This document shows positions 1-8,404 of a stretch of 64,000 nt of DNA, piece after piece; position 1 is the stretch's first letter; each line of letters begins with the position of its first letter. The position numbers and the translations under genes are program-made. The notes beneath the pieces were generated by a model that was not told the origin of the DNA, ran no database searches, and worked only from the letters and a program-made list of their open reading frames with translations. Source of the stretch: Autumnicola edwardsiae (GTDB taxonomy: Bacteria > Bacteroidota > Bacteroidia > Flavobacteriales > Flavobacteriaceae); the NCBI RefSeq assembly GCF_031846505.1, contig NZ_JAVRHP010000006.1, positions 1 through 64,000 of the forward strand. The letters run 5' to 3'.

Positions 1-41
1 AACCATAAAAGGGAGGTGCTGGAAATGGCAATTATCGGCCT

Positions 42-1298
42 TTAGAAATGCCAGGCCTCCGGCCATAAGAATATTGTTAGAAGCCCTATGGCGATAGAAA
101 GGCCAAAGGCAATCGCCAGCCACTTTACAATTTTCCCGGTGCCAATAACCGCCGCCATAATACCTTTAAAAAGCAGATTTGCCAGGGAAGCCAGCAAAAT
201 CAACCTCCACCCGAGATTGGTTTCTACCTCGCCACCTTTAATCATTTGCGCCATAGAAAGTGTGATCGCGTCTACATCTGTTAATCCGCTTATTATAGCC
301 ACAATGTACAATCCACTACTTCCAAACTGCTCTTTGGCAAAAGCAACGAGCAACAAAATTAATCCGTAGAGCAAACCAAAGATAAGAGCGGCTTTAAACT
401 GTGCAGGATTTTCGGGTTCGGGTAATTCTTCAGCTCCCTTATCTCTTTTTATAATGTAAAAGAGCCAGGCGCAAATAATTGACATTATCACAAAATTAAA
501 AGCTATAGGCATTGCCAGCGCCGGAAATTCACCGGGGGCAACAACAAAAATCTCTATCATCACCCTGGCCAGGGCAATGGCTGAAGCTGTTGTTATTACA
601 AAAACTGCAATTTTTGAAATATCGGGTGCTTGTTTTTGTTTTCGTGCGAAACTAACAGTGGTAGCGGTACTACTTATCAAACCTCCCAGGATACCGTTAG
701 AAATAACACCGGAATCCCTTCCGACGAATTTATATATGAAATATCCCACAACACTTAAGCCCACAATAAAGACTACCATCAGCCAGATATTCTGCGGATT
801 CAGCACATCATAAGGACCGTACGTCTCGTCTGGAAGAATTGGCAAAACAATAAGGGAGATCCCCGCAAGGGTCATTATCGCCGAAATATCTGAATCTTTT
901 AGCCTGTCGATAAAGTTGTGTAAATGGGATTTTGCATAAAGCAACATCGTAAGGAGCCCGCCGGCAACCACGCCAACCACACGGTCGCCCAGCACCAGGT
1001 AGGCACCAATGGCAAACATAAGCAGAATTGCCACCTCTGTTGTTTTACCGGGATCTGCCTCAGGATTTGTATTTTTTCCACCTGCATATACCAGTACGGC
1101 CAGGGAAAGACCCAGGGCAGGCAGAATAAATTCGTTGCCCATATCCCGCGTAAGAAACCCGGCTACGGTACCAAGGATAGCAATTAAAGTAAAAGTACGT
1201 ACGCCCGCAATGCGCTGGTGGGAATGCTCACGCTGTAAACCAACCAACATTCCCAGGCCCAGGGCAATTCCTAAAATTGTTAGATCTTCATAATTCAT
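42..1298 (-). CDS. MgtC/SapB family membrane protein with DUF4010 domain
   Basis: A 418-residue polytopic inner-membrane protein. Residues about 10-140 carry the MgtC-type fold with GLGMLVGLQREH (14-25) followed by GVRTFTLIA; the rest, about 160-410, is a run of hydrophobic helices typical of the DUF4010 half found fused to MgtC in many bacteria. MgtC itself is linked to magnesium limitation and F-ATPase control in enterobacteria, but this two-domain form has no assigned substrate, so a transport or regulatory role is only inferred. It reads away from hppA on the same strand, with 63 bases between hppA's stop and its start and no hairpin there, so co-transcription with hppA is possible. Full length; start is ATG. 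Confidence 0.85.
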   Translation of the reverse strand: MNYEDLTILGIALGLGMLVGLQREHSHQRIAGVRTFTLIAILGTVAGFLTRDMGNEFILPALGLSLAVLVYAGGKNTNPEADPGKTTEVAILLMFAIGAYLVLGDRVVGVVAGGLLTMLLYAKSHLHNFIDRLKDSDISAIMTLAGISLIVLPILPDETYGPYDVLNPQNIWLMVVFIVGLSVVGYFIYKFVGRDSGVISNGILGGLISSTATTVSFARKQKQAPDISKIAVFVITTASAIALARVMIEIFVVAPGEFPALAMPIAFNFVIMSIICAWLFYIIKRDKGAEELPEPENPAQFKAALIFGLLYGLILLLVAFAKEQFGSSGLYIVAIISGLTDVDAITLSMAQMIKGGEVETNLGWRLILLASLANLLFKGIMAAVIGTGKIVKWLAIAFGLSIAIGLLTIFLWPEAWHF

Positions 1299-1361
1299 AG
1301 AAAGAGTGAAAATAAGGAATGCGGCAGATTAACATATAAGCCTTATCACGAAATTAACAGT

Positions 1362-3668
1362 TCACCTATTTTTTTCTGAAGTAAATAAAGCTATCGTTTC
1401 ATCCTGATTTTCTTCAGCTTCGGAAATATTTACAGAAACTTCAGTGGCTTCTTCACGGGTTTCCTCTGCATCTACCGTATGGCCCCCCAGAATTGGAGCC
1501 AGGACAAGACCAATAAGGCAGGTGAGTTTAATAAGGATGTTCATAGATGGTCCCGAAGTATCTTTAAAAGGATCGCCAACAGTATCGCCGGTTACGGCAG
1601 CTTTATGAGCATCAGATCCTTTGTAGGTCATCTCCCCGTTGATCATCACACCGGCTTCAAAGGATTTTTTGGCATTGTCCCAGGCGCCGCCGGCATTGTT
1701 CTGAAAAATCGCCCAAAGTACTCCGCTTACCGTAACACCAGCCATATAACCACCCAGCATTTCGGCAATTAACAAGTTATCGTATCCAAAAATCATTGGC
1801 AGAAAAGCAATCGCAATAGGGAATCCGATGGTTAATACCCCCGGTAACAGCATTTCTTTAAGGGCTGCATTTGTAGAAATTTCTACACATTTATCGTACT
1901 GAGGTTTTGCGGTTCCCTCCAGGATTCCGGGAATCTCTTTAAACTGCCTTCTCACCTCGTTCACCATTTGCATCGCTGCTTTTCCTACAGAACTCATGGC
2001 GAGGGCCGAAAATACTACCGGCACCATGCCGCCAACAAAAAGCATGGCGAGTACCGGAGCTTTAAATATATTAATCCCATCAATTCTGGTAAAGGTGACA
2101 TAAGCTGCAAAAAGCGCCAGTGAAGTTAAGGCAGCGGAGGCAATTGCGAAGCCTTTACCCGTAGCAGCCGTTGTATTTCCTACCGAATCAAGAATATCTG
2201 TTCTTTCCCTTACCTCGGCAGGAAGGTCACTCATTTCTGCAATACCGCCTGCATTATCGGCAATTGGACCAAAAGCATCTATAGCAAGCTGCATTGCGGT
2301 GGTAGCCATCATAGCTGAAGCTGCCATGGCCACGCCATAAAATCCCGCCAAAGCATAAGAAGCCCAGATCGCAGCAGCAAAAAGTAAAACCGAAGAAAAG
2401 GTAGAGATCATTCCGGTAGAAAGTCCGGCGATAATGTTAGTCGCCGCACCTGTACTGGAATTCTGAACAATAGAAAGCACCGGTTTTTTACCAAGTCCGG
2501 TATAATATTCGGTAAAAGCAGAAATAATGCCCCCTACTCCAATTCCCACTAAAGTAGCATAGAATACGCGCATTGCAGGAATAGTTACATAATTAAATCC
2601 TTCGCTTCCGCCCACAAAAAAGCCCATTTTCATAGTGGTTTCCGGAAGCATCCATTTTACCAGGAAGAAACTGGTAACGGCCACCAGTGCAATGGAAACC
2701 CAGTTACCAATATTCAAAGCCCGCTGTACTTCATCTTCTTTTGCAGAATTATCTTTTATTTTAACCAGTAGTGTCCCGATGATGGAGATAATAATTCCTG
2801 CACCGGCAATGGCTACGGGAAGCAGAATGGGACCAATCCCTCCAAAACCTTCAGAAGTAATATCGCCGCCCATATCTTCAATAATATAATTCCCCAAGAC
2901 CATGGCCGCAAGTACTGTTGCAACGTAACTTCCGAATAAATCGGCTCCCATTCCTGCAACATCACCCACATTATCACCAACGTTGTCTGCAATAGTCGCG
3001 GGGTTTCGGGGATCATCTTCAGGAATTCCTGCTTCAACTTTTCCTACCAAGTCGGCACCAACATCTGCAGCTTTAGTATATATCCCCCCACCAACGCGGG
3101 CAAAAAGCGCTATAGATTCTGCTCCAAGGGAAAAGCCGGCGAGGGTTTCCAGCACAACCGTCATTTGCCCGGTATTGGTCCATTCACCGCCCATAAAATA
3201 ATGAAAGAAGAAAATAAAAAATGCACTAAGGCCCAGAACGGCCAAACCGGCAACTCCAAGTCCCATGACGGTACCTCCGCCAAAAGAAACTTTTAAAGCC
3301 TGCGGAAGACTGGTACGTGCTGCCTGGGTTGTTCTTACATTGGTTTGGGTGGCGATTTTCATTCCCATGTTCCCTGCGAGGGCAGAAAAGAAAGCGCCAA
3401 AAATAAAAGCTACGATGATAAGCCAGTGTGTGGTAGGCACGACAAAGGCAATGCCAGCGAGGGCTATACTTGCCCCAATAACGAAAATGGTAAGTAGTTT
3501 GTACTCTGCCTTTAAAAAGGCCAGAGCACCTTCATAGATATGCGAGGAGATGTCCAGCATCTTTCCGCCCCCGGAGTCCTGCCTCATTACCCAGGATCTT
3601 TTGAACCACATATACAATAGTCCCAAAATGGCCAATATCGCTGGCACGTAAATCATCATTGCTTCCAT
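1362..3668 (-). CDS. hppA: Membrane-bound proton-translocating pyrophosphatase
   Basis: Integral-membrane pyrophosphatase of 768 residues that couples hydrolysis of PPi to cation pumping across the inner membrane. Visible signatures: DVGADLVGK at 202-210 and the acidic DNVGDNVGD stretch at 228-236, which bind Mg-PPi, and GNTTAATGKG at 497-506. Ala after GNTT is the mark of the potassium-dependent class. Position 246 is Gly within DLFGS (243-247), where sodium-pumping members have DLFES, and there is a Glu at 184 in GAES; this pattern suggests the flavobacterial proton-pumping group (inference). The C-terminus has an acidic tail of about 40 residues (rich in Glu) that is unusual. The soluble pyrophosphatase gene ppa lies just upstream on the same strand, separated by a terminator. 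Confidence 0.95.
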   Translation of the reverse strand: MEAMMIYVPAILAILGLLYMWFKRSWVMRQDSGGGKMLDISSHIYEGALAFLKAEYKLLTIFVIGASIALAGIAFVVPTTHWLIIVAFIFGAFFSALAGNMGMKIATQTNVRTTQAARTSLPQALKVSFGGGTVMGLGVAGLAVLGLSAFFIFFFHYFMGGEWTNTGQMTVVLETLAGFSLGAESIALFARVGGGIYTKAADVGADLVGKVEAGIPEDDPRNPATIADNVGDNVGDVAGMGADLFGSYVATVLAAMVLGNYIIEDMGGDITSEGFGGIGPILLPVAIAGAGIIISIIGTLLVKIKDNSAKEDEVQRALNIGNWVSIALVAVTSFFLVKWMLPETTMKMGFFVGGSEGFNYVTIPAMRVFYATLVGIGVGGIISAFTEYYTGLGKKPVLSIVQNSSTGAATNIIAGLSTGMISTFSSVLLFAAAIWASYALAGFYGVAMAASAMMATTAMQLAIDAFGPIADNAGGIAEMSDLPAEVRERTDILDSVGNTTAATGKGFAIASAALTSLALFAAYVTFTRIDGINIFKAPVLAMLFVGGMVPVVFSALAMSSVGKAAMQMVNEVRRQFKEIPGILEGTAKPQYDKCVEISTNAALKEMLLPGVLTIGFPIAIAFLPMIFGYDNLLIAEMLGGYMAGVTVSGVLWAIFQNNAGGAWDNAKKSFEAGVMINGEMTYKGSDAHKAAVTGDTVGDPFKDTSGPSMNILIKLTCLIGLVLAPILGGHTVDAEETREEATEVSVNISEAEENQDETIALFTSEKNR

Positions 3669-3721
3669 ATAGCGTTAAAAATTAGTTAATGAAGCTAATG
3701 TACTAAATCAATGATAATTAA

Positions 3722-3753
3722 AAAAGCAATAACTTTTTAAGGTTATTGCTTTT
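3722..3753 (-). terminator. Rho-independent terminator after ppa
   Basis: Perfect 12-bp inverted repeat AAAAGCAATAAC / GTTATTGCTTTT with an 8-base loop, ending in a T-rich stretch when read on the minus strand. It sits between the ppa stop and the hppA start, so it should separate the two pyrophosphatase transcripts, at least partly. Confidence 0.75.
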
Positions 3754-3786
3754 AAATATTCAATTTTTAAAGACTAAAATTGCGGA

Positions 3787-4299
3787 TTATATCCCAAATC
3801 TGCTTTTGTCGCCGTCATATTCTTCAAAACGTTGTACGCATTGTCTTATAATCTCACGTGCTTCGCTTGCATCTCCAAAATCTCCTGTATCCACTTTCTT
3901 CTTTTCAAGATCCTTATATACTTTAAAGAAATGCTCGATTTCTTTAAGCATGTGCCCATTTAATTCATTAAGATCACTAAGCCTGTTCCAGATTGGATCG
4001 GAAACGGGTACACAAATTATTTTTTCATCAGGTCCTTTTTCGTCGGCCATATGGAAAACACCAATTGGCTTTACTTCCATTACAATTCCAGGAAAAGTTG
4101 GCTCAGATACCAAAACCAGTACATCCAGCGGGTCACTGTCCAGTGCAAGGGTATTTGGTATAAATCCATAATCTGCGGGGTACATCATAGATGAGAAAAT
4201 CATCCGGTCGTAACGTACCTTTTTCAGTTTAAAATCGTACTCGTATTTGTTTCTACTCCCTTTGGGGATCTCTATTAATACATCAAAAGTTTCAGACAT
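3787..4299 (-). CDS. ppa: Soluble inorganic pyrophosphatase (family I)
   Basis: A 170-residue cytoplasmic enzyme that hydrolyses PPi to phosphate and pulls biosynthetic reactions forward. The family I signature DSDPLD is at residues 54-59, preceded by DYGFIPNT (43-50), and the Lys/Arg/Tyr residues expected for PPi binding are in the N-terminal third (for example KGSRNKYE). Length is normal for the family. It stands directly upstream of the membrane-bound pyrophosphatase on the same strand, so a soluble and an energy-conserving PPase are adjacent here. The upstream minus-strand sequence contains TATATTTA about 30 bases before the ATG, close to the Bacteroidota -7 element. Confidence 0.95.
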   Translation of the reverse strand: MSETFDVLIEIPKGSRNKYEYDFKLKKVRYDRMIFSSMMYPADYGFIPNTLALDSDPLDVLVLVSEPTFPGIVMEVKPIGVFHMADEKGPDEKIICVPVSDPIWNRLSDLNELNGHMLKEIEHFFKVYKDLEKKKVDTGDFGDASEAREIIRQCVQRFEEYDGDKSRFGI

Positions 4300-4455
4300 T
4301 TTATTATTGTTTTCAAATTTTAAAGGCGGTAAATATAAGTAATCCAGACTTTATATCATGTTATTAAAAAGGTAAAGCCGCAGAATTGAAATTAAACACT
4401 AACTGACCAGGATTTTGTAAACTTCAGTAAGACAAAGAATTGAACAGAAGCAAAT

Positions 4456-4489
4456 TAAAAACAAAAACTCCACCGGATAAGGTGAAGTT
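4456..4489 (-). terminator. Rho-independent terminator after pdhB
   Basis: Read on the minus strand: AACTTCACC, a 6-base loop, GGTGGAGTT (9 bp with one T-G wobble), then a T-rich run interrupted by a single G. It begins 27 bases past the pdhB stop. Confidence 0.75.
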
Positions 4490-4515
4490 CTTGAAAATTT
4501 TATAAGCCGCTCCTG

Positions 4516-5493
4516 TTATTTGTACATTACTTTTTTAACAGCTTTTATCACATCGTCGCTGTTTGGCAACCATTCTTTTAAAAGGACCGGGGAATAAGGT
4601 GCAGGTGTATCTGCAGTGTTTATTTTGATAATAGGTGCATCTAAATAATCGAATGCTTTTTCCTGGACCTGGTATGTGATTTCAGTAGAAATATTCCCAA
4701 AAGGCCAGGATTCTTCAAGAATTACAAGACGATTGGTTTTCTTTACAGATTCCAGAATTGTTTCATGATCCATTGGACGGATGGTCCTTAAATCTATAAT
4801 TTCGCACGAAATATCTTCTTTCTCTAATTCTTCAGCTGCTTTGTAAGCTTCTTTAATAATTTTTCCGAAGGAAACAATGGTCACATCTGTTCCTTCACGT
4901 TTAATATCTGCTTTACCAATTTCAATTACATATTCCTCTTCAGGAACTTCTCCTTTATCACCATACATCTGCTCACTTTCCATAAATATTACCGGATCGT
5001 TATCCCGAATTGCAGATTTAAGCAGGCCTTTTGCATCATATGGATTAGAAGGAACGATTACCTTTAAACCGGGACAGTTTGCGTACCAGCTTTCAAAAGC
5101 CTGGGAGTGTGTTGCCCCTAATTGCCCCGCAGAACCGGTTGGACCACGAAAAACAATAGGAATATTAAACTGGCCACCACTCATTTGCCGCATTTTAGCC
5201 GCATTGTTAATAATTTGGTCGATCCCAACCAGAGAAAAATTGAAAGTCATAAATTCAATTATCGGGCGGTTACCATTCATGGCACTTCCTACTCCAATTC
5301 CCGAGAATCCAAGTTCAGAAATAGGCGTATCGATAATACGTTCAGGACCAAATTCATCCAGCATACCTTTAGAGGCTTTATAGGCTCCGTTATATTCTGC
5401 TACTTCCTCCCCCATAAGGTAAATGGTGTCGTCTTTGCGCATTTCTTCGCTCATTGCCTGCTGAACGGCTTCCCTAAATTGAATTGTCTTCAT
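4516..5493 (-). CDS. pdhB: Pyruvate dehydrogenase E1 component, beta subunit
   Basis: A 325-residue transketolase-like beta subunit of the pyruvate dehydrogenase E1 heterotetramer, which decarboxylates pyruvate with thiamine diphosphate and passes acetyl to the E2 lipoyl arm. N-terminal pyrimidine-binding domain (MKTIQFREAV start, VAEYNGAYK, PISELGFSGIGVG) and the C-terminal transketolase domain (ATHSQAFESW, VIVPSNPYDAKGLL, EESWPFG) are both complete. Its partners pdhA and pdhC are encoded together about 42 kb away in this window (46883-49573), so the complex is split between two loci. It is monocistronic here, with its own terminator downstream. Start ATG; upstream 318 bases are non-coding. 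Confidence 0.95.
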   Translation of the reverse strand: MKTIQFREAVQQAMSEEMRKDDTIYLMGEEVAEYNGAYKASKGMLDEFGPERIIDTPISELGFSGIGVGSAMNGNRPIIEFMTFNFSLVGIDQIINNAAKMRQMSGGQFNIPIVFRGPTGSAGQLGATHSQAFESWYANCPGLKVIVPSNPYDAKGLLKSAIRDNDPVIFMESEQMYGDKGEVPEEEYVIEIGKADIKREGTDVTIVSFGKIIKEAYKAAEELEKEDISCEIIDLRTIRPMDHETILESVKKTNRLVILEESWPFGNISTEITYQVQEKAFDYLDAPIIKINTADTPAPYSPVLLKEWLPNSDDVIKAVKKVMYK

Positions 5494-5603
5494 TATAGTG
5501 TATTATGTTATTGTATAACTTGAAAGAACAAAAATAGTAATTCAATAAAGTTTTTACCATAATACCAGTACAAAAATTTCGGAGTTTCCTGCAATTATTA
5601 AAA

Positions 5604-5628
5604 GGAGGCTCTAAAATGTCAGTTTTCG
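5604..5628 (+). repeat. Dispersed short repeat, decayed copy
   Basis: Matches the left arm of the element at 35874-35934 read on its minus strand (GAGGCTGTCTCAAAAT, then CAGTTTTCG), with a 3-base gap in the first block. No matching right arm is present. Confidence 0.55.
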
Positions 5629-5764
5629 AGCTGATACTATCCGTTTATCCCCCCTGATTTTTGGCCATGCTCCTATTTTTCTTCAGAAGAATCAGTAACC
5701 GGAGACAAGCCTGTATTTTCTGAAATTTTATTATGCACGCATAGTATTTTCGAATTAAAATACG

Positions 5765-5772
5765 TATCTTCG
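5765..5772 (+). promoter_or_regulatory. Putative -7 promoter element of etfB
   Basis: TATCTTCG differs at one base from the Bacteroidota consensus TAnnTTTG and lies 39 bases before the etfB ATG. The same TATnTTCG form precedes gcvP. No clear -33 TTTG at the expected spacing. Confidence 0.4.
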
Positions 5773-5811
5773 TGAGTGAACACAATTTTTACTAAATAAA
5801 CTACACGATAT

Positions 5812-6558
5812 ATGAAAATCTTAGTATGTATTAGCCATGTACCTGATACTACATCAAAAATTAACTTCACTGATGGTGATAGCAAATTTGATACTAATGG
5901 GGTTCAATTTGTAATTAATCCCAATGATGAATTCGGACTTACCCGCGCCATGTGGTTTAAAGAAAAACAAGGTGCCACGGTAGATGTAATAAACGTGGGA
6001 GGACCCGAAACAGAGCCTACCTTAAGAAAAGCACTTGCCATTGGCGCCGATGCTGCCATAAGAGTGAATACAGCACCAACGGACGGTTTTCAGGTAGCCA
6101 AAGAACTGGCAAACGTTGCTAAAGATGGAGGTTATGACCTTGTAATTGCCGGTCGTGAATCTATTGATTATAATGGAGGCATGGTACCGGGAATGCTGGC
6201 AACGCTTCTTAAAGCTAATTTTGTAAACAACTGCATTGGCCTGGAAATCGAAAATGAAAAAGCTAAAGCCATTCGTGAAATTGAAGGTGGTAAGGAAACT
6301 TTAACTGCTTCTTTACCGCTGGTTGTTGGAGGACAAAAAGGTTTGGTGGAAGAGAGTGATCTTAAAATTCCTAATATGAGAGGGATTATGCAGGCTCGAA
6401 AAAAACCTTTAAATATAGTTGAACCCACACAACCGGAAAGCAGAACAGAAACTGCTAAGTTCGAGAAACCGGCACCTAAAGGGGATGTAAAACTTATTGA
6501 TCCGGAAAATCTTGACGAATTAATCGATCTTCTTCACAACGAAGCAAAAGTGATCTAA
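5812..6558 (+). CDS. etfB: Electron transfer flavoprotein, beta subunit
   Basis: A 248-residue beta subunit of the soluble ETF heterodimer, which collects electrons from acyl-CoA and other flavin dehydrogenases. The family start MKILVCISHVPDTTSKI, the segment NPNDEFGLTRAM, and the AMP-binding region around VIAGRESIDYNGGMVPGMLA (about residues 111-130) are visible. Length is standard. etfA follows 85 bases later in the same direction with no terminator between, so the two form an operon that ends at the hairpin after etfA. In flavobacteria ETF usually feeds beta-oxidation and branched-chain amino acid breakdown; specific partners are not in this window. Confidence 0.95.
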   Translation: MKILVCISHVPDTTSKINFTDGDSKFDTNGVQFVINPNDEFGLTRAMWFKEKQGATVDVINVGGPETEPTLRKALAIGADAAIRVNTAPTDGFQVAKELANVAKDGGYDLVIAGRESIDYNGGMVPGMLATLLKANFVNNCIGLEIENEKAKAIREIEGGKETLTASLPLVVGGQKGLVEESDLKIPNMRGIMQARKKPLNIVEPTQPESRTETAKFEKPAPKGDVKLIDPENLDELIDLLHNEAKVI

Positions 6559-6643
6559 ATTAAGACTTAGATCAAGGTGATTAACAACATATCTAAATGA
6601 GAAAATAATTTCTGCTACGGGCGGAAGTAAAAACTTAAGAAAA

Positions 6644-7612
6644 ATGTCAGTTTTAGTATATATAGAATCAGAAGAAGGAAAATTTAAAAAAGCATCCTTT
6701 GAAGTGGCTTCTTACGCCAAAGAAATTGCCAACACATCAGGAACAACAGTAACCGCAGTTACTTTTAACGCACAGGACACTTCAGAATTGGGAAAATACG
6801 GCGTTGACAAAGTGCTCGCTATTTCCAACAATAAATTGTCCAAATTTAATGCTGAAGCTTATGCTGATGCATTAAAGCAGGCAGCTGAAAAGGAAGGATC
6901 AAAAGTGATTGTTCTTTCCCAAAGTTCCAACAGCAAATATTTAGCGCCAATCCTCTCTGTACAAATGGAGGCGGGCTATGCTTCCAACGTTGTTGCCCTA
7001 CCGGAAAGTACAGAGCCTTTTACCGTAAAAAGAACAGCTTTTACAAACAAAGCTTTCAGTTTTACAAAAATCAATACCGATACTAAGATCATTGGCGTAT
7101 CGAAAAATGCTTTCGGAGTAAAAGAAAAGCAGGCAGATGCTCAGGAAGAGGAATTCACTCCGACTCTTTCTGATGAGGATTTTACGGTAAAGGTGGAATC
7201 TGTGGACAAAGCAACAGATAAAGTAACCATAGCAGACGCCGAAATCGTGGTTTCGGGAGGACGTGGATTAAAAGGCCCGGAGAACTGGGGAATGATTGAG
7301 GAGATGGCCGAAATTCTTGGTGCCGCGACAGCCTGCTCCAAGCCGGTGAGCGATATGGGCTGGAGACCTCACGGTGAGCACGTTGGACAAACAGGAAAAC
7401 CTGTGGCATCCAATCTTTACATTGCCGTAGGTGTCTCGGGAGCCATACAACATTTGGCAGGTATTAATGCCGCCAAGACCAAAGTAGTGATCAACAACGA
7501 TCCCGAAGCTCCTTTTTTTAAGGCTGCTGACTATGGAGTTGTTGGGGATGCATTTGAAATTGTACCTAAACTCAATGAAAAATTGAAGGAATTTAAAGCT
7601 AAAAACGCATAA
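6644..7612 (+). CDS. etfA: Electron transfer flavoprotein, alpha subunit
   Basis: A 322-residue alpha subunit. The N-terminal domain (MSVLVYIESEEGKFKK) pairs with EtfB; the C-terminal FAD domain begins near IVVSGGRGLKGPENW (about residues 206-220) and contains the ETF alpha signature around IAVGVSGAIQHLAG (about 260-273) and NDPEAPFFKAADYGVVGD, which contact FAD. It is the second gene of the etfBA operon, followed by a strong hairpin at 7634-7685. The two subunits together make a one-FAD, one-AMP electron carrier in the cytoplasm that would normally hand electrons to ETF:quinone oxidoreductase, not seen here. Confidence 0.95.
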   Translation: MSVLVYIESEEGKFKKASFEVASYAKEIANTSGTTVTAVTFNAQDTSELGKYGVDKVLAISNNKLSKFNAEAYADALKQAAEKEGSKVIVLSQSSNSKYLAPILSVQMEAGYASNVVALPESTEPFTVKRTAFTNKAFSFTKINTDTKIIGVSKNAFGVKEKQADAQEEEFTPTLSDEDFTVKVESVDKATDKVTIADAEIVVSGGRGLKGPENWGMIEEMAEILGAATACSKPVSDMGWRPHGEHVGQTGKPVASNLYIAVGVSGAIQHLAGINAAKTKVVINNDPEAPFFKAADYGVVGDAFEIVPKLNEKLKEFKAKNA

Positions 7613-7633
7613 TTTTTATAACTTGTGCCCCTT

Positions 7634-7685
7634 AAAAGGGCTGTCTAAATCTGGAAAAAAGTCCTCATTTTAGACAGCCTTTTTC
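7634..7685 (+). terminator. Rho-independent terminator after etfA
   Basis: GGCTGTCTAAA (7639-7649) pairs perfectly with TTTAGACAGCC (7669-7679) across a 19-base loop; flanking AAAA/TTTT extends the stem and a T5 run follows. It ends 13 bases before the next start codon. Confidence 0.85.
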
Positions 7686-7697
7686 AATTTCTGGAAT

Positions 7698-8324
7698 ATG
7701 AGTTTAGTGCGCCTTAACATTAAAGGAATTTCTTACAGTCAAACACAAAACGGAGCTTACGCTTTAATACTTAGCGAAGTAGAAGGAGAAAGAAAACTTC
7801 CTATTGTTATCGGGGCTTTTGAGGCACAGTCTATTGCCATTGCCCTGGAAAAAGAGATAAAACCTCCCCGACCTTTGACCCATGATCTTTTCCGGAATTT
7901 TGCGGAAAGGTTTAATGTTGTCGTAAAACAGGTAATTATCCATAAATTAGTAGACGGTGTGTTTTATTCCAGTCTTATTTGCGAACGTGATAAGATTGAG
8001 GAAATAATAGATGCACGCACTAGTGATGCCATAGCTTTGGCGCTTAGATTTGAAGCTCCTATTTTTACCTATAAAAATATCCTGGACAAGGCAGGTATAT
8101 TTCTTAAAGGTGAGGAGCCGCAGCGAAGCCAGTCCAGCCGTAAAGAAGAAGAGGAAATCATTTCTGAAGAATTACTTCCTGATGACATCGAAATAAAATC
8201 TGACGATACTAATTACAAAAAGCTATCGCTTACAGAACTTAAAGATCTTTTATCCCAGGCCGTAAACAGCGAAGATTATGAAAAGGCCGCACGCATAAGA
8301 GATGAAATTTCCAAACGCAAGTAA
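7698..8324 (+). CDS. Bifunctional nuclease family protein (DUF151) with UVR motif
   Basis: A 208-residue cytoplasmic protein. Residues 1-150 form the BFN/DUF151 domain, with the family segments LILSEVEGERKLPIVIGAFE (about 24-43) and ARTSDAIALALRFEAPI (about 109-125). A variable acidic linker (EEEEIISEELLPDDIEIK) leads to a C-terminal UvrB/UvrC-type motif (about 176-208, LKDLLSQAVNSEDYEKAARI). BFN proteins from plants have DNase/RNase activity; the bacterial role is not settled. The UVR helix pair suggests a protein-protein contact. It starts just after the etfA terminator and precedes the nucleoside transporter on the same strand, 80 bases apart, a neighbourhood consistent with nucleotide salvage. 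Confidence 0.85.
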   Translation: MSLVRLNIKGISYSQTQNGAYALILSEVEGERKLPIVIGAFEAQSIAIALEKEIKPPRPLTHDLFRNFAERFNVVVKQVIIHKLVDGVFYSSLICERDKIEEIIDARTSDAIALALRFEAPIFTYKNILDKAGIFLKGEEPQRSQSSRKEEEEIISEELLPDDIEIKSDDTNYKKLSLTELKDLLSQAVNSEDYEKAARIRDEISKRK

Positions 8325-8365
8325 ATGTGAATTTCAACTTAATTACACGTTTGCCAGCTAGATTT

Positions 8366-8381
8366 CCGATAATTGCCATTT
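8366..8381 (+). repeat. Copy of a 16-base recurrent word
   Basis: CCGATAATTGCCATTT, found identically at 20766-20781, 22132-22147 and on the minus strand at 23-38. This copy lies 23 bases before the transporter start codon. Confidence 0.5.
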
Positions 8382-8404
8382 TTTCCTATAAAACTTTTTT
8401 CTAG

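Larger units (their letters stand above)
5494..5811. other. Non-coding interval between divergent pdhB and etfB
   Basis: No convincing gene. It contains one copy of the dispersed repeat described at 35874-35934 (GGAGGCTCTAAAATGTC then AGTTTTCG, 5604-5628) and, near the etfB end, the promoter-like TATCTTCG at 5765-5772. Both flanking genes read outward, so promoters for each must lie here. Confidence 0.6.

Noticed and set aside
5673..5885. 70-codon minus-strand frame overlapping the start of etfB
   Set aside because: Overlaps a real gene and its promoter; composition is not protein-like.
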